Assembly: GCF_004000765.1 (NCBI RefSeq)
Contig: NZ_BILW01000023.1
Span: 47,480 to 111,479, forward strand
Source of the DNA: Paenibacillus chondroitinus NBRC 15376
GTDB lineage: Bacteria; Bacillota; Bacilli; Paenibacillales; NBRC-103111
DNA length: 64,000 bases
Reading direction: 5' to 3'
The notes beneath the pieces are model-generated. The model had not been told where the DNA came from, ran no database searches, and worked only from the letters and a program-made list of their open reading frames with translations. Positions 24,683-34,797 of the stretch are shown here, piece after piece (the first letter of the stretch is position 1; each line of letters opens with the position of its first letter). A program made the position numbers and the translations under genes.

Positions 24683-25989
24683 TGGACGATCCCTCCGCTT
24701 TGCGGGGCTATTGGATTCACCGACGTTGAAGGCGTCGATGTTGATGAAACCCGTTCCTGAATCAGCCTTTCGTTCACTTTACGATTTTTCACGGAAATCA
24801 ATCCATTGGGCCTAAATACGGCGAAAAGAATCAGAATAGCCCCAAATATGAAGCGCTGCATCTTAGCTGGAGATAAAGCAAAAGGAATGTGGACGACGCC
24901 TTGCAGCGTCAATTGATTGAGCCAATTCGCAAATTCCGTCAGCACCTGCAAGTTAAGAATCGTAATAAGCCCAGCTCCAAGTATGACACCGGGAACACTT
25001 CCCATTCCGCCTAATACCACCATGACTAATATCGTTATGGATTCAAGCAAGGTGAAGCTGGACGGATCGATAAACGTCTGTTTGGCTGCAAAAACGACCC
25101 CCATCATGCCGGAGAACGATGCTCCAACAGCAAATGCTGTCAACTTCGTGCGAATTAGCGGAACGCCCATCGATTGGGCAGCAATTTCATTCTCTCGAAC
25201 GGCCTTCCAGGAACGCCCTATGCGGGAATGCTCGAATCGTTTTACCCCGAAAATCACGAACGCCAATATCCCAATCACAATGAAATAAAATTCATGAGGA
25301 TGCGTGAATTCCAGTCCGAAGAGATCAGGCGGCTTAATCGACGAGATGCCCTTTGCGCCGTTCGTAATATTAATCGGCTTCTCTAAGTTATTGAAGATGA
25401 TCCGAACAATCTCACCGAAGCCCAATGTCACAATCGCCAGATAATCGCCTTTTACCCTAAGTACGGGTAATCCGAGGAGGACGCCGAACAGCGCAGCTAT
25501 AAATCCGCCAATAAAAATAAACAGCCAAAACGTTGAGCCTGAAAGCGGAAAGAAATCCCCTGACAAAAACTTGTTCGCTTGGGCGGTAGAGAAGATGCCG
25601 TATGTATAAGCTCCAATCGCGAAAAAAGCGACAAAACCCAAATCCAGCAAACCTGCAAAACCAACGACAATATTCAGTCCGAGCGCCATGGCGATATAAA
25701 TGCCGCTTTGCGTAGCAACTTCCATATAAGACTCGTAGGCCGGGCCTCCCGATGAAGCAAACGGAATAATAAGAATGACCAGGACACCGCCAATGATCCA
25801 TTTGATCTTCGTCGTGAAGGAGGTGTAGTGCAGCAAAAGCAAGGATGCCAGCAAGAATAAAAAGGCGATGACCGATTTAGCCATCGTATAAACGCTTAGC
25901 GCCGAAACCAAGACAAGAAGAACAAGGATCAGAGCTTGCATTTTCGAGTTCTGCGCGAATGCCTGTTTTATTTTATCCATATGAGTCAC
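24679..25989 (-). CDS. livM: Branched-chain amino-acid ABC transporter permease LivM
   Basis: A 436-residue permease with about ten helices. LivM motifs: AMALGLNIVVGFAGLLDLGF, KGDYLAIVTLGFGEIVRIIF, AVRENEIAAQSMGV, VVLGGMGSVPGVILGAG. A C-terminal tail of about 45 residues (after FRPNGLISV) is hydrophilic and Ser/Thr-rich, longer than usual. Adjoins livH with no gap. Confidence 0.92.
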   Translation of the reverse strand: MTHMDKIKQAFAQNSKMQALILVLLVLVSALSVYTMAKSVIAFLFLLASLLLLHYTSFTTKIKWIIGGVLVILIIPFASSGGPAYESYMEVATQSGIYIAMALGLNIVVGFAGLLDLGFVAFFAIGAYTYGIFSTAQANKFLSGDFFPLSGSTFWLFIFIGGFIAALFGVLLGLPVLRVKGDYLAIVTLGFGEIVRIIFNNLEKPINITNGAKGISSIKPPDLFGLEFTHPHEFYFIVIGILAFVIFGVKRFEHSRIGRSWKAVRENEIAAQSMGVPLIRTKLTAFAVGASFSGMMGVVFAAKQTFIDPSSFTLLESITILVMVVLGGMGSVPGVILGAGLITILNLQVLTEFANWLNQLTLQGVVHIPFALSPAKMQRFIFGAILILFAVFRPNGLISVKNRKVNERLIQERVSSTSTPSTSVNPIAPQSGGIVQ

Positions 25990-26976
25990 CTACACTTTCT
26001 CCTTGACGGCTTTGCCAAACAGGCCTTCCGGCTTAAAAATTAATACGATGATAAGAATCATAAAAGCAAACACATCTTTATACTCTGAACCGAAGCTGCC
26101 CCCCGTCAGTAAACCCAGATTCGACGAGGCAAACATCTCGAGAACGCCGATGACCAATCCGCCAAACATGGCTCCCCGAATGTTTCCTATACCTCCAAGA
26201 ACAGCTGCCGTGAACGCTTTCAACCCTAATATGTAGCCGATAAATGGATCGATTGTACCGTATTGCTGCGCAAATAGAACCCCTGTTGCCCCACCTAAAG
26301 CGGATCCGATAAAAAAAGTCAGGATAATGATTTTATTCACGTTAATCGACATTAACGAAGCCGTTTCCCGGTCTTGCGCGACCGCTCGCATGGCGACTCC
26401 CCATTTGGTACGGTTAATAAAAAAGTCAAGGCCGATCATTAAAAGAACTGCTACTCCAATGATAATGACCGTATTGGTTTTCAAAGATGCGTCACCGAAC
26501 CAAGAACTAAGAGATGATATGCCGATGGTCATGCTTTTATCGAATAACGTAATACTGCTAATGATGTAGTTTCCTGTGCGCAATTCGGAAATAAAACGAA
26601 CGATATCTTGAATTACGAAGGATACACCAATCGCGGAGATCAGCGAGATGAGCTTGGGTGCTTTTCGCAGAGGCTTGTAAGCAATTCGTTCAATACCAAC
26701 CCCGAGCAATCCCGTAACCAGCATGGCGATAGCGAGAATCAGAACGTAGGCGACCCATCCCGGCATTCCGCCAAGCCATCCTGTCGATTGGAAAAGGAAT
26801 AAGACCCCTGTTCCAACGAATGCCCCAGTCATAAAAATTTCACCATGCGCAAAATTGATCAGTTCCAGAATGCCGTAAACCATGGTATATCCTAAGGCAA
26901 CGACCGCATAAATAGCTCCTAAAGCAAGCCCGTCGATCAATACTTGGGGGAGTGCGTGCAGGATGTTAAGGATCAT
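25990..26976 (-). CDS. livH: Branched-chain amino-acid ABC transporter permease LivH
   Basis: A 328-residue permease, eight to nine helices. LivH motifs: LIDGLALGAIYAVVALGYTM, INFAHGEIFMTGAF, AVAQDRETASLMSINV, AAVLGGIGNIRGAMFGG. AAGGAGAAG precedes the ATG. 74 bases after livK. Confidence 0.94.
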   Translation of the reverse strand: MILNILHALPQVLIDGLALGAIYAVVALGYTMVYGILELINFAHGEIFMTGAFVGTGVLFLFQSTGWLGGMPGWVAYVLILAIAMLVTGLLGVGIERIAYKPLRKAPKLISLISAIGVSFVIQDIVRFISELRTGNYIISSITLFDKSMTIGISSLSSWFGDASLKTNTVIIIGVAVLLMIGLDFFINRTKWGVAMRAVAQDRETASLMSINVNKIIILTFFIGSALGGATGVLFAQQYGTIDPFIGYILGLKAFTAAVLGGIGNIRGAMFGGLVIGVLEMFASSNLGLLTGGSFGSEYKDVFAFMILIIVLIFKPEGLFGKAVKEKV

Positions 26977-27050
26977 TGAGCTTCTCCTTTCGCTGATAAA
27001 TAAAACGTAAAGAGGTATATCTCCCTAAGCACATACCTCTTTACTTAAAT

Positions 27051-28265
27051 TTACTTGCCTACTTCAGAAATCATCGTGCCTGGATATTTCGGGCCATCGA
27101 ATTTGTAAATAAATACTTTGGCGTATGTATTGTCACCTTTGCCGTCGAAAGAGACCTTCGTTGCCACGCCTTGGAAGTCTTTGGTGGCGCGCACCGCATC
27201 GCGAACTTTATCGCGGGCAGGCACTTTTCCTCCGTCTGCACTGCTCGCGGCTTTAATTGCGTTAAGAATGATCGTCATACAGTCATAAGCGTATGCGGAG
27301 TATCCGTCTGGGGCTTTGCCGAACTTGGCTTTGTATTGATCCGCCCATTTCATGCCCTCCGGCGATTTCGTAATATCCGTTGAGATGGAGGCGTACAAGG
27401 CATCTTTGACTTTATCGCCGGCTACATCAACCAGGCCTTGCGTGTCCCAACCGTCAGCCCCCATGAAAGGCGCCGCTATTCCTTTGTCCCGAGCTTGCTT
27501 GATCAGCAAACCGCCCTCAGCATATAAACCACCGAAGAATACGAAATCCGGTTTCTTGCTCAGCGCAATGTTCAGCACTCCGTTGAAATCCTTCTCCCCT
27601 ACGGTAATTCCCTCGTAGCCTACTATGTTGGCTCCTTGCTTCGTCGCCGCGTCTTTGAACGCTTCCGCCAAACCTTGGCCGTAGGCTGTTTTATCTTGAA
27701 TGACGAAAATATTTTTGGCTTTCACTGTTTTAAAAGCATAATCAGCCGCAGCAGGACCTTGGAAATCATCCCTTGCAACGATTCGGTTCACAACCTTCAG
27801 ATTCCGGTCCGTTACCTCCGTCGCTGTATTCGACGGTGACACCATAACGATATTGTTCTTCTCGTAAACAACGGAGGAGGGGATTGCCACGCCCGAGTTC
27901 ATATGCCCGACAATTCCGAGGATGGCTGGATCCGCACTAATGATCTCGGCATTGGCAACGCCTTTTTTGGGATCTGCCTGATCGTCATAAGGGACCAATT
28001 GAAGATCAAAGCCTAATTTGGCGAACTCCTCTTTGTGGTCATCCAAGGACATTTGGGCGCCTAGCTTGATCGCTTCTCCTTGAACGGCGCTGCCTCCTGA
28101 TAAAGGCGACTGAGTAGCAATTTTGATGACGCTCTTCGTGACTGTGCTGCTGGGTGTAGTTGTTCCTGTAGCAGTACTAGAAGTTGTTTCATTTCCGCAT
28201 CCTGCCAACACGCTAATGGCAAGAGCCGATACTGAGATCAGTAGAGCCGTCTTTTTCAAAATCAT
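27051..28265 (-). CDS. livK: Branched-chain amino-acid binding lipoprotein LivK/J
   Basis: A 404-residue extracellular binding protein, type I fold. Lipobox LAGCGNE. Family motifs: IKIATQSPLSGGSAVQGEAI, LGIVGHMNSGVAIPSSVVY, VNRIVARDDFQGPAAADYA, FVIQDKTAYGQGLAEAF. First gene of livKHMGF and likely the most highly expressed. Ligands in the family are Leu/Ile/Val or related amino acids. Confidence 0.92.
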   Translation of the reverse strand: MILKKTALLISVSALAISVLAGCGNETTSSTATGTTTPSSTVTKSVIKIATQSPLSGGSAVQGEAIKLGAQMSLDDHKEEFAKLGFDLQLVPYDDQADPKKGVANAEIISADPAILGIVGHMNSGVAIPSSVVYEKNNIVMVSPSNTATEVTDRNLKVVNRIVARDDFQGPAAADYAFKTVKAKNIFVIQDKTAYGQGLAEAFKDAATKQGANIVGYEGITVGEKDFNGVLNIALSKKPDFVFFGGLYAEGGLLIKQARDKGIAAPFMGADGWDTQGLVDVAGDKVKDALYASISTDITKSPEGMKWADQYKAKFGKAPDGYSAYAYDCMTIILNAIKAASSADGGKVPARDKVRDAVRATKDFQGVATKVSFDGKGDNTYAKVFIYKFDGPKYPGTMISEVGK

Positions 28266-28380
28266 GAAACATCCTCCTCAGATAATTTGGTACGCAAAAA
28301 TGCCGATATAGCAGCATTCAGAACTTCGATTTAAGCTACGAAATTCGTACAAAAACTACTCCATCGGCACTTTCAATACG

Positions 28381-28520
28381 TGAACCTTCCTAATTTATCA
28401 TATTAAAATTCATAGTTTATGTCAATTAAAGTAACATATAAATAAGTAATTTTATAGTTTAGGTTAATTTGTGTTATATTACATAACATTAAAGGTAATT
28501 AAATTACTATTTTTTGTTAT
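28381..28520. other. AT-rich region upstream of livK
   Basis: About 80% A+T, with several TATAAT-like words; no clear single promoter or CodY-type (AATTTTCnGAAAATT) site was found. It probably contains the liv promoter. The stretch from 28540 to 28755 shows nothing recognisable. Confidence 0.35.
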
Positions 28521-28755
28521 TTTTAGCATCATGAGTCCAGTTAGAGCGCTATAAACTTTATCAATAGCAGTTCCTCCGCATGAGACCACTCTACCAATGC
28601 AGTTATCCAACTCACCCCATTCACCCATAGCAAATCAACCGCAAACCACTCTTCCATCATCACACCTCCACCTTCAAAAGTGACTTAACCGACAAACCTC
28701 CGCATGAGACCAACGGTGACACAAACACCTCCCCACCAAAGTAGCCAAAGTTCCG

Positions 28756-28939
28756 TAACGGACTCAGTAGCCGTTATTCCGCCATACTCGACTGATCCGG
28801 CCAGCTAACGGACTGAGATAACGTTATGTATGGATTTTGCCGCTGTTTTCGGCATTTTCAGCACCGATAACGGCTCCTGAGTCCATTAGATGCTGAACAT
28901 GCTCCAAAAACAGCAAATAGAGTCCTCTGGGTCCGTTAG
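28756..28939. repeat. Intergenic repeat, family B cluster 2
   Basis: Four arms: TAACGGACTCAGTAGCCGTT, CTAACGGACTGAGATAACGT, and inverted GATAACGGCTCCTGAGTCCA and TCCTCTGGGTCCGTTAG. Same family as 6918-7052 and 63473-63655. No coding potential. Confidence 0.8.
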
Positions 28940-28968
28940 CCGCCACAACCACCCCCTACAACACAAAA

Positions 28969-29003
28969 AAAGCGCATAAGATCAGCATCTTACGCGCTTT
29001 TTT
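28969..29003 (-). terminator. Terminator of the dpp-ykf operon
   Basis: AAAGCGCGTAAGAT / ATCTTATGCGCTTT on the minus strand (one mismatch), loop of 4, then TTTTT, just after the ykfC-like stop. Confidence 0.9.
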
Positions 29004-29006
29004 ATG

Positions 29007-29933
29007 TCACTTCCAATACCGCCTAGACACACAATGCTCCTTGGCGAGCTTACACGTTTTCAAATCCACCATCTCAATAGAACTGATAGTTTCAGGAGAG
29101 TGAATCATCTGTCCGTCCCCTGCATAGATCCCTACATGGTGAATAGCACCCTCACCTTCATCATGGGCAAAAAAGAGCAAATCCCCCGCTTCCAGCTGTT
29201 CCTTCTCAACGGGAGTTCCCTGCCTCGCTTGGTCCGAGGCGTCCCGAGGAATCAAAATCCCATAATATCTATGCATGGTATGCGCAAAACCGGAACAGTC
29301 AAAACCATAGGAAGACATGCCTCCCCATAAATAAGGCAGATCCAGGAACCTCTTCGCCTGTTCCACAATCCCTTGCCCAATGTCAGCTACTCCTGCATAC
29401 GACGAAGCTGCAGGGCCATCAATCAAGCGGATATCATCCGCTTTCAGATACCCCGCCCCTTCCGGTGTCTGCACTTTCACCAGCTTCTCCATTTCCTCCA
29501 GTACAGGAAGAGAGGTCAGATAGCTCAACTCAATCAACTGTTGGGACGGACTTTTATACAACCATGCTTTATCGGAAATCACTTCCGCTCTTTTCGAGCC
29601 GAGAGGGACATCCGATTCATCAACCAACTGGCAGCTTGGCACCCATCCAGGATAACCCAAGTCATCCTTGCGCGTTCCCTGTTGAGGGATAAGCACCTTG
29701 CTCCAGCCCTCCACTTCTTCCATAACAAGAACAGATGCCCCATAAAGAATCTGCGTCTGAACACGGTTCGCCAGACACAAATCCAACCTATCGCCAAGTG
29801 TCATATTCCCCAGCCATTCTCTCATATCGGCTGGACACCTTAATGCCGCTTCATCAACAGGACGCGGCGAATCCGGCTTTGACCATACGGTTGCAACAGA
29901 TACAGCGACCATCTTCCGTACCGGCACTCTCAT
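29007..29933 (-). CDS. ykfC: NlpC/P60 muropeptide endopeptidase with SH3 domains
   Basis: A 308-residue cytoplasmic peptidase like B. subtilis YkfC, which cuts gamma-D-Glu-diamino-acid bonds of recycled peptides (L-Ala-gamma-D-Glu-|-diaminopimelate). Two SH3-like domains (about 15-170), then NlpC/P60 with Cys in SSYGFDCSGFAHT, His in IHHVGIYAGDG, His in MIHSPE. No signal peptide, consistent with acting on imported peptides. Start chosen at ATG after GGAGGTG. Overlaps the epimerase gene slightly in the longer reading. Last gene of the operon. Confidence 0.88.
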   Translation of the reverse strand: MRVPVRKMVAVSVATVWSKPDSPRPVDEAALRCPADMREWLGNMTLGDRLDLCLANRVQTQILYGASVLVMEEVEGWSKVLIPQQGTRKDDLGYPGWVPSCQLVDESDVPLGSKRAEVISDKAWLYKSPSQQLIELSYLTSLPVLEEMEKLVKVQTPEGAGYLKADDIRLIDGPAASSYAGVADIGQGIVEQAKRFLDLPYLWGGMSSYGFDCSGFAHTMHRYYGILIPRDASDQARQGTPVEKEQLEAGDLLFFAHDEGEGAIHHVGIYAGDGQMIHSPETISSIEMVDLKTCKLAKEHCVSRRYWK

Positions 29934-29947
29934 ATTCACCTCCATAC

Positions 29948-31051
29948 TCACGACCCCACTGGACTTTGGCTGTGCACCACATCCAAGATGCCAAGCCCGG
30001 ATGCTTTCGGAAAGGTCATGACCCTTCCATCATACTTCACACCGCCAACTACAATATCCTGAAGCATCATTAAAGGCGCATCGAAATCACAACGGGTGAT
30101 GTTCTTCTTGCTGGCCGCAAGATGAGCGGCGGCCGTCACAGCCACACGGGATTCGATCATACTGCCCACCATGCACTCGACCCCGAATTCTTCTGCAATA
30201 TGATTAATAATTTGCGCTTTGTATATTCCTCCGGATTTCATCAGCTTAATATTAATTAAATCCGCCGCACGGCTTTTCAGTACCTCGAAGGCTTGAATCG
30301 GTGAAAATACACTTTCGTCTGCCATAATAGGGGTTTCTACGTGATCCGTCACCATCTTCAGCCCTTCGATGTCTCCCGCTTTCACCGGCTGTTCAACCAG
30401 CTCAATGTCCAGACCCAAATCCTCCATACGCCGTATCGTACGAATGGCATCCTTGACCTGCCATCCCTGATTCGCATCGATGCGGATCTTCACGCTGCTG
30501 CCAATGCACCTGCGAATTTCTTTGATCCTTTCAATATCCTCGAGAATGTCATCCTTACCAACTTTAATCTTCAATACATTGAAGCCTTCTTGCACATAAC
30601 GAACCGCATCTTCTCCCATTTCCTTAGGGGAATTGACACTAACCGTAAAATCCGTTTCAATCTGATCCTTATAACCGCCAAGGAACTGATACAACGGCAA
30701 ACCGCAATGCTGCGCAACCAAATCATAGATCGCCATATCCACAGCCGCCTTAGCGCTGCTGCTCCCGATCATCGATTGATGAATCTCCTGCAGAATACGT
30801 TCATAGGCCAGCAAGCTTTTGCCCACTAACAACGGTGTGAATGTATGTACAATTGCCGAATGGATACTATCCAGGCTGTCACCTGTAATAACGATGGTCG
30901 CGGGGGCTTCCCCCCAACCAACTCTGCCGTCATCGCTCTGAATTCGGACAATGATAGATTCCGTACTGTACACGGTACGCAATGCCGTTTTAAATGGTTT
31001 CTTAAGCGGTGTCGACTGCCGCATCACTTCAACACTTTGAATCATGCTCAT
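29948..31051 (-). CDS. ykfB: L-Ala-D/L-Glu epimerase (enolase superfamily)
   Basis: A 367-residue muconate-lactonizing-type barrel. Catalytic Lys pair in VLKIKVG, metal ligands in RIDANQGW, ELVEQPV and MADESVF, second Lys in LINIKLMKSGG. Converts L-Ala-D-Glu from peptidoglycan to L-Ala-L-Glu. AGGAGG precedes the ATG. Confidence 0.92.
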   Translation of the reverse strand: MSMIQSVEVMRQSTPLKKPFKTALRTVYSTESIIVRIQSDDGRVGWGEAPATIVITGDSLDSIHSAIVHTFTPLLVGKSLLAYERILQEIHQSMIGSSSAKAAVDMAIYDLVAQHCGLPLYQFLGGYKDQIETDFTVSVNSPKEMGEDAVRYVQEGFNVLKIKVGKDDILEDIERIKEIRRCIGSSVKIRIDANQGWQVKDAIRTIRRMEDLGLDIELVEQPVKAGDIEGLKMVTDHVETPIMADESVFSPIQAFEVLKSRAADLINIKLMKSGGIYKAQIINHIAEEFGVECMVGSMIESRVAVTAAAHLAASKKNITRCDFDAPLMMLQDIVVGGVKYDGRVMTFPKASGLGILDVVHSQSPVGS

Positions 31052-31063
31052 GAATTTGCCTCC

Positions 31064-31996
31064 TTATGCCTCTACACCGGGTTCCGTACATGCCAGCAAC
31101 TTCTCGTAAGTACTCATCCTCGCCCCAATACCAAAGGGAATTGCAATATTCGGAGAGCAGTGGCCAATCTTGAATCCGGATAATGTCGGCTTCCCGGCAG
31201 GTACGATATGATGATGAAAAACTTCCTCTAACGTGAACGACACTTTCCGTTTATCCGGCTCGCAGTTATGAAAATCGCCAATCAATATGCCGGCAGCATC
31301 CGTAAATTTCCCTGCGTGCTTGAGCTGATTTAACATACGATCCACTCTGTAAGGCTCTTCGTCAATATCTTCAATGAATAGAAGTTTACCCTTTGTATCC
31401 AACTCATAAGGCGTCCCTAGCGTACTCACGATTAAAGAAAGGTTTCCTCCAACGATATGTCCAACAGCCTCTCCCTCAACTAACGTTTGGAGCGGGGAAA
31501 TCTCTTCGGTATACCGAAGAACGGAAGGACGAAGTAACGTTTCATAATTCTGAACCGTGAGCGGATGCAGCTCATCTTTGCCCAGATCAATCAACATGGG
31601 GCCGTGAAAAGTAACCAAACCCGCAAATCGACGAATGGCAGCATGTAAAAAAGTAATATCACTATATCCCCAAAAAATCTTCGGATTAGCGCGGATCAGG
31701 TCATAGTCCAGCAAATCCGCAATTCTTCCTGTACCGTAGCCGCCACGCGCACAAATGATAGCTTTAATACCAGGGTCGGCAAACATAGCATTTAATTCCC
31801 CTGCCCGCTCCTCATCCGTCCCCGCCAGATAACCATGTTTCTTATTCAAAGTATCTCCAAGCCGTACTCGCAGCCCCATTTTCTCCAAAACGGTTGAGGC
31901 GGTTTTCACCTGCTCTGTATCCACCCAGCACGCCGGCGCCATAATGCCTACTGTATCGCCAGGACTTAGCCGCTTTGGCTTTATGAGTTCAGCCAT
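31064..31996 (-). CDS. ykfA: LD-carboxypeptidase (S66), LdcA/YkfA-like
   Basis: A 310-residue S66 peptidase that removes D-Ala from murein tetrapeptides (or related immunity-type MccF activity). Ser in WGYSDITFLH, Glu in LFIEDIDEEPYRVDRML, His in GFKIGHCSPN. Start ATG follows AGGAGATGGG; a longer 5' frame lacks a ribosome site. Between dppE and the epimerase, as in B. subtilis. Confidence 0.88.
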   Translation of the reverse strand: MAELIKPKRLSPGDTVGIMAPACWVDTEQVKTASTVLEKMGLRVRLGDTLNKKHGYLAGTDEERAGELNAMFADPGIKAIICARGGYGTGRIADLLDYDLIRANPKIFWGYSDITFLHAAIRRFAGLVTFHGPMLIDLGKDELHPLTVQNYETLLRPSVLRYTEEISPLQTLVEGEAVGHIVGGNLSLIVSTLGTPYELDTKGKLLFIEDIDEEPYRVDRMLNQLKHAGKFTDAAGILIGDFHNCEPDKRKVSFTLEEVFHHHIVPAGKPTLSGFKIGHCSPNIAIPFGIGARMSTYEKLLACTEPGVEA

Positions 31997-32070
31997 GATT
32001 ACCCATCTCCTTTCCTGCATGAAAAAGGGAGAAGTACCCCTTGCACGGTGCACCCCTCCGTCTTCCAACT

Positions 32071-33714
32071 TTATTTCAAATCCGCCCACTTAAAGTCCAG
32101 GAAACCGAAAGCATGTCTAACGACACCTTCCAATTTATCGCTTTGCAAGTAAGTCGAGTTGTAGAAGTAGAGCGGTAGAACCGGAGCTTCATCCATCAGA
32201 ATCTTCTCCGCATCATGCATCATTTTGAATCTTTTCGCCTCGTCTGTTTCTACATAGGCATCTTTGATCAATTTATCATAGGTAGGATTCACCCACCCTG
32301 TACGGCTGAAAGGATTCGTTGATTGGAAACCGTCCAGGAAGTTGATCGGATCTGCAAAGTCAGGCAGGAAGGATGAGCGGGACAACTGCAGCTGCAGATT
32401 CTTTTGCTCCGTAGTCAGTACTTTACCTTCCTTGTTTGCCAGTTTCACATCAATACCGAGGTTATCCTTGAGCATCGCTTGCAGCGTTTGGGCAATCCGT
32501 TGACTAACATCATTTGTGTTATACGTCAAAGTTACTTCAGGCAGCTTCGAGTATCCGGCCTCCTGCATTCCTTTTTCCAGCAGCTTTTTCGCTTCTCCCG
32601 CATCAAATTTGATCAGGCTGCCGCCTACTTTACGGAAATCTCCCCCAGCAGGATCGTTAAGCCCCGGAGATACATAACCGTCTGCCGGCTTCTGCTTTTG
32701 CTTCAGCACCAAATCTACAAGCTTCTGTCTGTCTACAGCCGCAACGAAAGCTTTTCGAATGTTGACGTTGTCGAATGGAGCCATTTTTACATTAAAACGA
32801 TAGAACGCTGTACCTGCGGCATCTTCCACTTTCACTTTGTTATCCGCGAACAATTTGTCGCTCATGTCAGCCGGAATGGATCCCGTCGTATGAAGCTCGC
32901 CAGTCGTGAAGAGTTGGTAAGCCGTGTTCGTATCATTGATCATTTTAAAAGTAACGCCGGACAATTTTACATTTGCGGCATCCCAGTACTGATCGTTCTT
33001 TACCATTGTAAGCTCGCTATCGTGCTTCCATTCCGTAATTTTGAACGGTCCGTTGCTTACGATCGTAGCCGCTTCACCCGCCCATTTGGCGTTTCCTTCC
33101 ACTGTCGCCTTATGCACCGGGAAAAAGGCAGGACTGGATACCATGCCCACCAACCAAGAAGCAGGCTGTGTCAAAGTAATCTCCAGCGTTTTGTCATCCA
33201 ACGCTTTGATTTTCACATTGTCCGCCGATCCCTTGCCGGAATTATAAGCTTCTGCGCCTTCAATCGGATAGGCAAGGAATGCCGCATCGGAAGCTGTTTT
33301 GGGATCTAGCAGACGCTTCCACGCATACTCAAAGTCGGCAGCTTTCACCGGATCTCCGTTGGACCATTTTATGCCGTCGCGCAGCGTAAAGGTATATTTC
33401 TTCCCATCCGGCGTGATTTTCCACTCTTTGGCCATCGCCGGCTCAGGCGTCTGGTTTTTGCCAAGGCGCGTCAACCCCTCGAAGGCGTTATTGACAACGT
33501 CGTAAGACACTTGGTCAAATCCTTTCGGAGGATCGAGAGATGTCGGCTCTTTTAAATTGTTGTAGAGGAGGACCTTGGACTTCGTTTCTTTGGCCGCTTC
33601 CGTCTGGCTGGCTCCAGACGCTTGCGTTCCGGAACCTGGATCTTTGCTGCACCCGGCAAGCATCGTACCTATTACCAATACGGAGCTGATTAGCAATGCT
33701 GATACTTTTTTCAT
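32071..33714 (-). CDS. dppE: Oligopeptide/dipeptide-binding lipoprotein DppE-like
   Basis: A 547-residue type II (SBP_bac_5) binding protein. Lipobox LAGCSKD. Motifs: LNNLKEPTSLDPPKGFDQVS, GKKYTFTLRDGIKWSNGDPV, ILMDEAPVLPLYFYNST. It presents di/muropeptides to DppBC. GGGGAG precedes the ATG; a GTG six bases before is too close to it. Confidence 0.9.
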   Translation of the reverse strand: MKKVSALLISSVLVIGTMLAGCSKDPGSGTQASGASQTEAAKETKSKVLLYNNLKEPTSLDPPKGFDQVSYDVVNNAFEGLTRLGKNQTPEPAMAKEWKITPDGKKYTFTLRDGIKWSNGDPVKAADFEYAWKRLLDPKTASDAAFLAYPIEGAEAYNSGKGSADNVKIKALDDKTLEITLTQPASWLVGMVSSPAFFPVHKATVEGNAKWAGEAATIVSNGPFKITEWKHDSELTMVKNDQYWDAANVKLSGVTFKMINDTNTAYQLFTTGELHTTGSIPADMSDKLFADNKVKVEDAAGTAFYRFNVKMAPFDNVNIRKAFVAAVDRQKLVDLVLKQKQKPADGYVSPGLNDPAGGDFRKVGGSLIKFDAGEAKKLLEKGMQEAGYSKLPEVTLTYNTNDVSQRIAQTLQAMLKDNLGIDVKLANKEGKVLTTEQKNLQLQLSRSSFLPDFADPINFLDGFQSTNPFSRTGWVNPTYDKLIKDAYVETDEAKRFKMMHDAEKILMDEAPVLPLYFYNSTYLQSDKLEGVVRHAFGFLDFKWADLK

Positions 33715-33745
33715 GAGCACTTCTCCCCTTCATTCATCGTCTTAT

Positions 33746-34795
33746 TTATCCTAGAGCCGTCATGTTATTTCTTTGAATCGACGGCTGGAATACAACTTGA
33801 GAGCGCGGATCCTGCAACCAACAGGCTACGGAATGGCCGCTTGATACGGCAGTCTGTTCCGGCTGATAGACACCGCACACTTCCATGGCATAACTGCAGC
33901 GCGCTGCAAATGCGCAGCCTTGCGGTGGAGCAAACAAATCCGGCGGCGTTCCTGCAATCGGCGTAAGCGGAAGCGACTTGTCCGTGTCCAGTCGCGGCAT
34001 AGAGGCCAGCAGCCCTTTCGTATAGGGATGCTGCGGGTTATAGAACAGCTCATCCACGGTGCCCGATTCAACCACCTTGCCGGCATACATCACATTGACC
34101 CGATCGGCCATATTCGCAACAACACCAAGATCATGTGTGATAATGATGATGGACACGCCGGTTTTCTTCTGAAGCATTTTGAAAAGCTCAATGATTTGCG
34201 CTTGAATGGTGACATCGAGCGCGGTAGTCGGCTCGTCCGCTATTAGCACCGAAGGCTTGCAAACCGCAGCGATGGCAATCATAATCCGTTGTCTCATCCC
34301 GCCGCTAAACTCATGTAAATACTGCTTCAAGCGCATCTCAGGATTAGAAATGCCAACCAACCCCAGCATCTCCGTAGCTTGTTTACGAGCTTCTGCCCGT
34401 GATATTTTTTGATGACGAATAATCCCTTCCATAATCTGCTCACCGATGGAGATGGTGGGATTCAGCGCCGTCATGGCATCCTGGAAAATCATGGATATTT
34501 CTGAGCCTCTTAGCTCTCTCAGCTGCTTTTCGCTAAGCTCGGTCAGTTCCCTTCCCTTATACCGAACGCTGCCTTGGCTGATCTTCGAGCTTTGCTCGGG
34601 AAGAAGACGTGTCACGCTGCGTGCCGTTACACTTTTGCCGCAGCCGGATTCGCCTACGATAGCCAACGTTTCTCCTTTTCCTAACGAAAAACTGACGCCG
34701 CGAACCGCCTTCACTTCTCCACCATGCGTGGTGAACGAGACGTGCAGATTATCCACTTCCAATATAACGTCGGGCGAGTTCGTTGTTTTCACCAC
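33746..34795 (-). CDS. dppD: Dipeptide ABC transporter ATPase DppD-like
   Basis: A 349-residue ATPase: Walker A GESGCGKSVT, signature FSGGMRQRIMIAIAA, Walker B VLIADEPTTALDVT, and a C-terminal oligopeptide-transport domain with PPQGCAFAARCSYAMEVC, the Fe-S-type Cys-rich tail common in DppD/OppD. GTG start with AGGAGG upstream. Only one ATPase is encoded; in B. subtilis the second (ykfD) is at the operon's far end and is not present here. Confidence 0.92.
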   Translation of the reverse strand: MVKTTNSPDVILEVDNLHVSFTTHGGEVKAVRGVSFSLGKGETLAIVGESGCGKSVTARSVTRLLPEQSSKISQGSVRYKGRELTELSEKQLRELRGSEISMIFQDAMTALNPTISIGEQIMEGIIRHQKISRAEARKQATEMLGLVGISNPEMRLKQYLHEFSGGMRQRIMIAIAAVCKPSVLIADEPTTALDVTIQAQIIELFKMLQKKTGVSIIIITHDLGVVANMADRVNVMYAGKVVESGTVDELFYNPQHPYTKGLLASMPRLDTDKSLPLTPIAGTPPDLFAPPQGCAFAARCSYAMEVCGVYQPEQTAVSSGHSVACWLQDPRSQVVFQPSIQRNNMTALG

Positions 34796-34797
34796 GG

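Noticed and set aside
32404..33309. Plus-strand frame of 301 codons opposite dppE
   Set aside because: Antisense shadow of a binding-protein gene.
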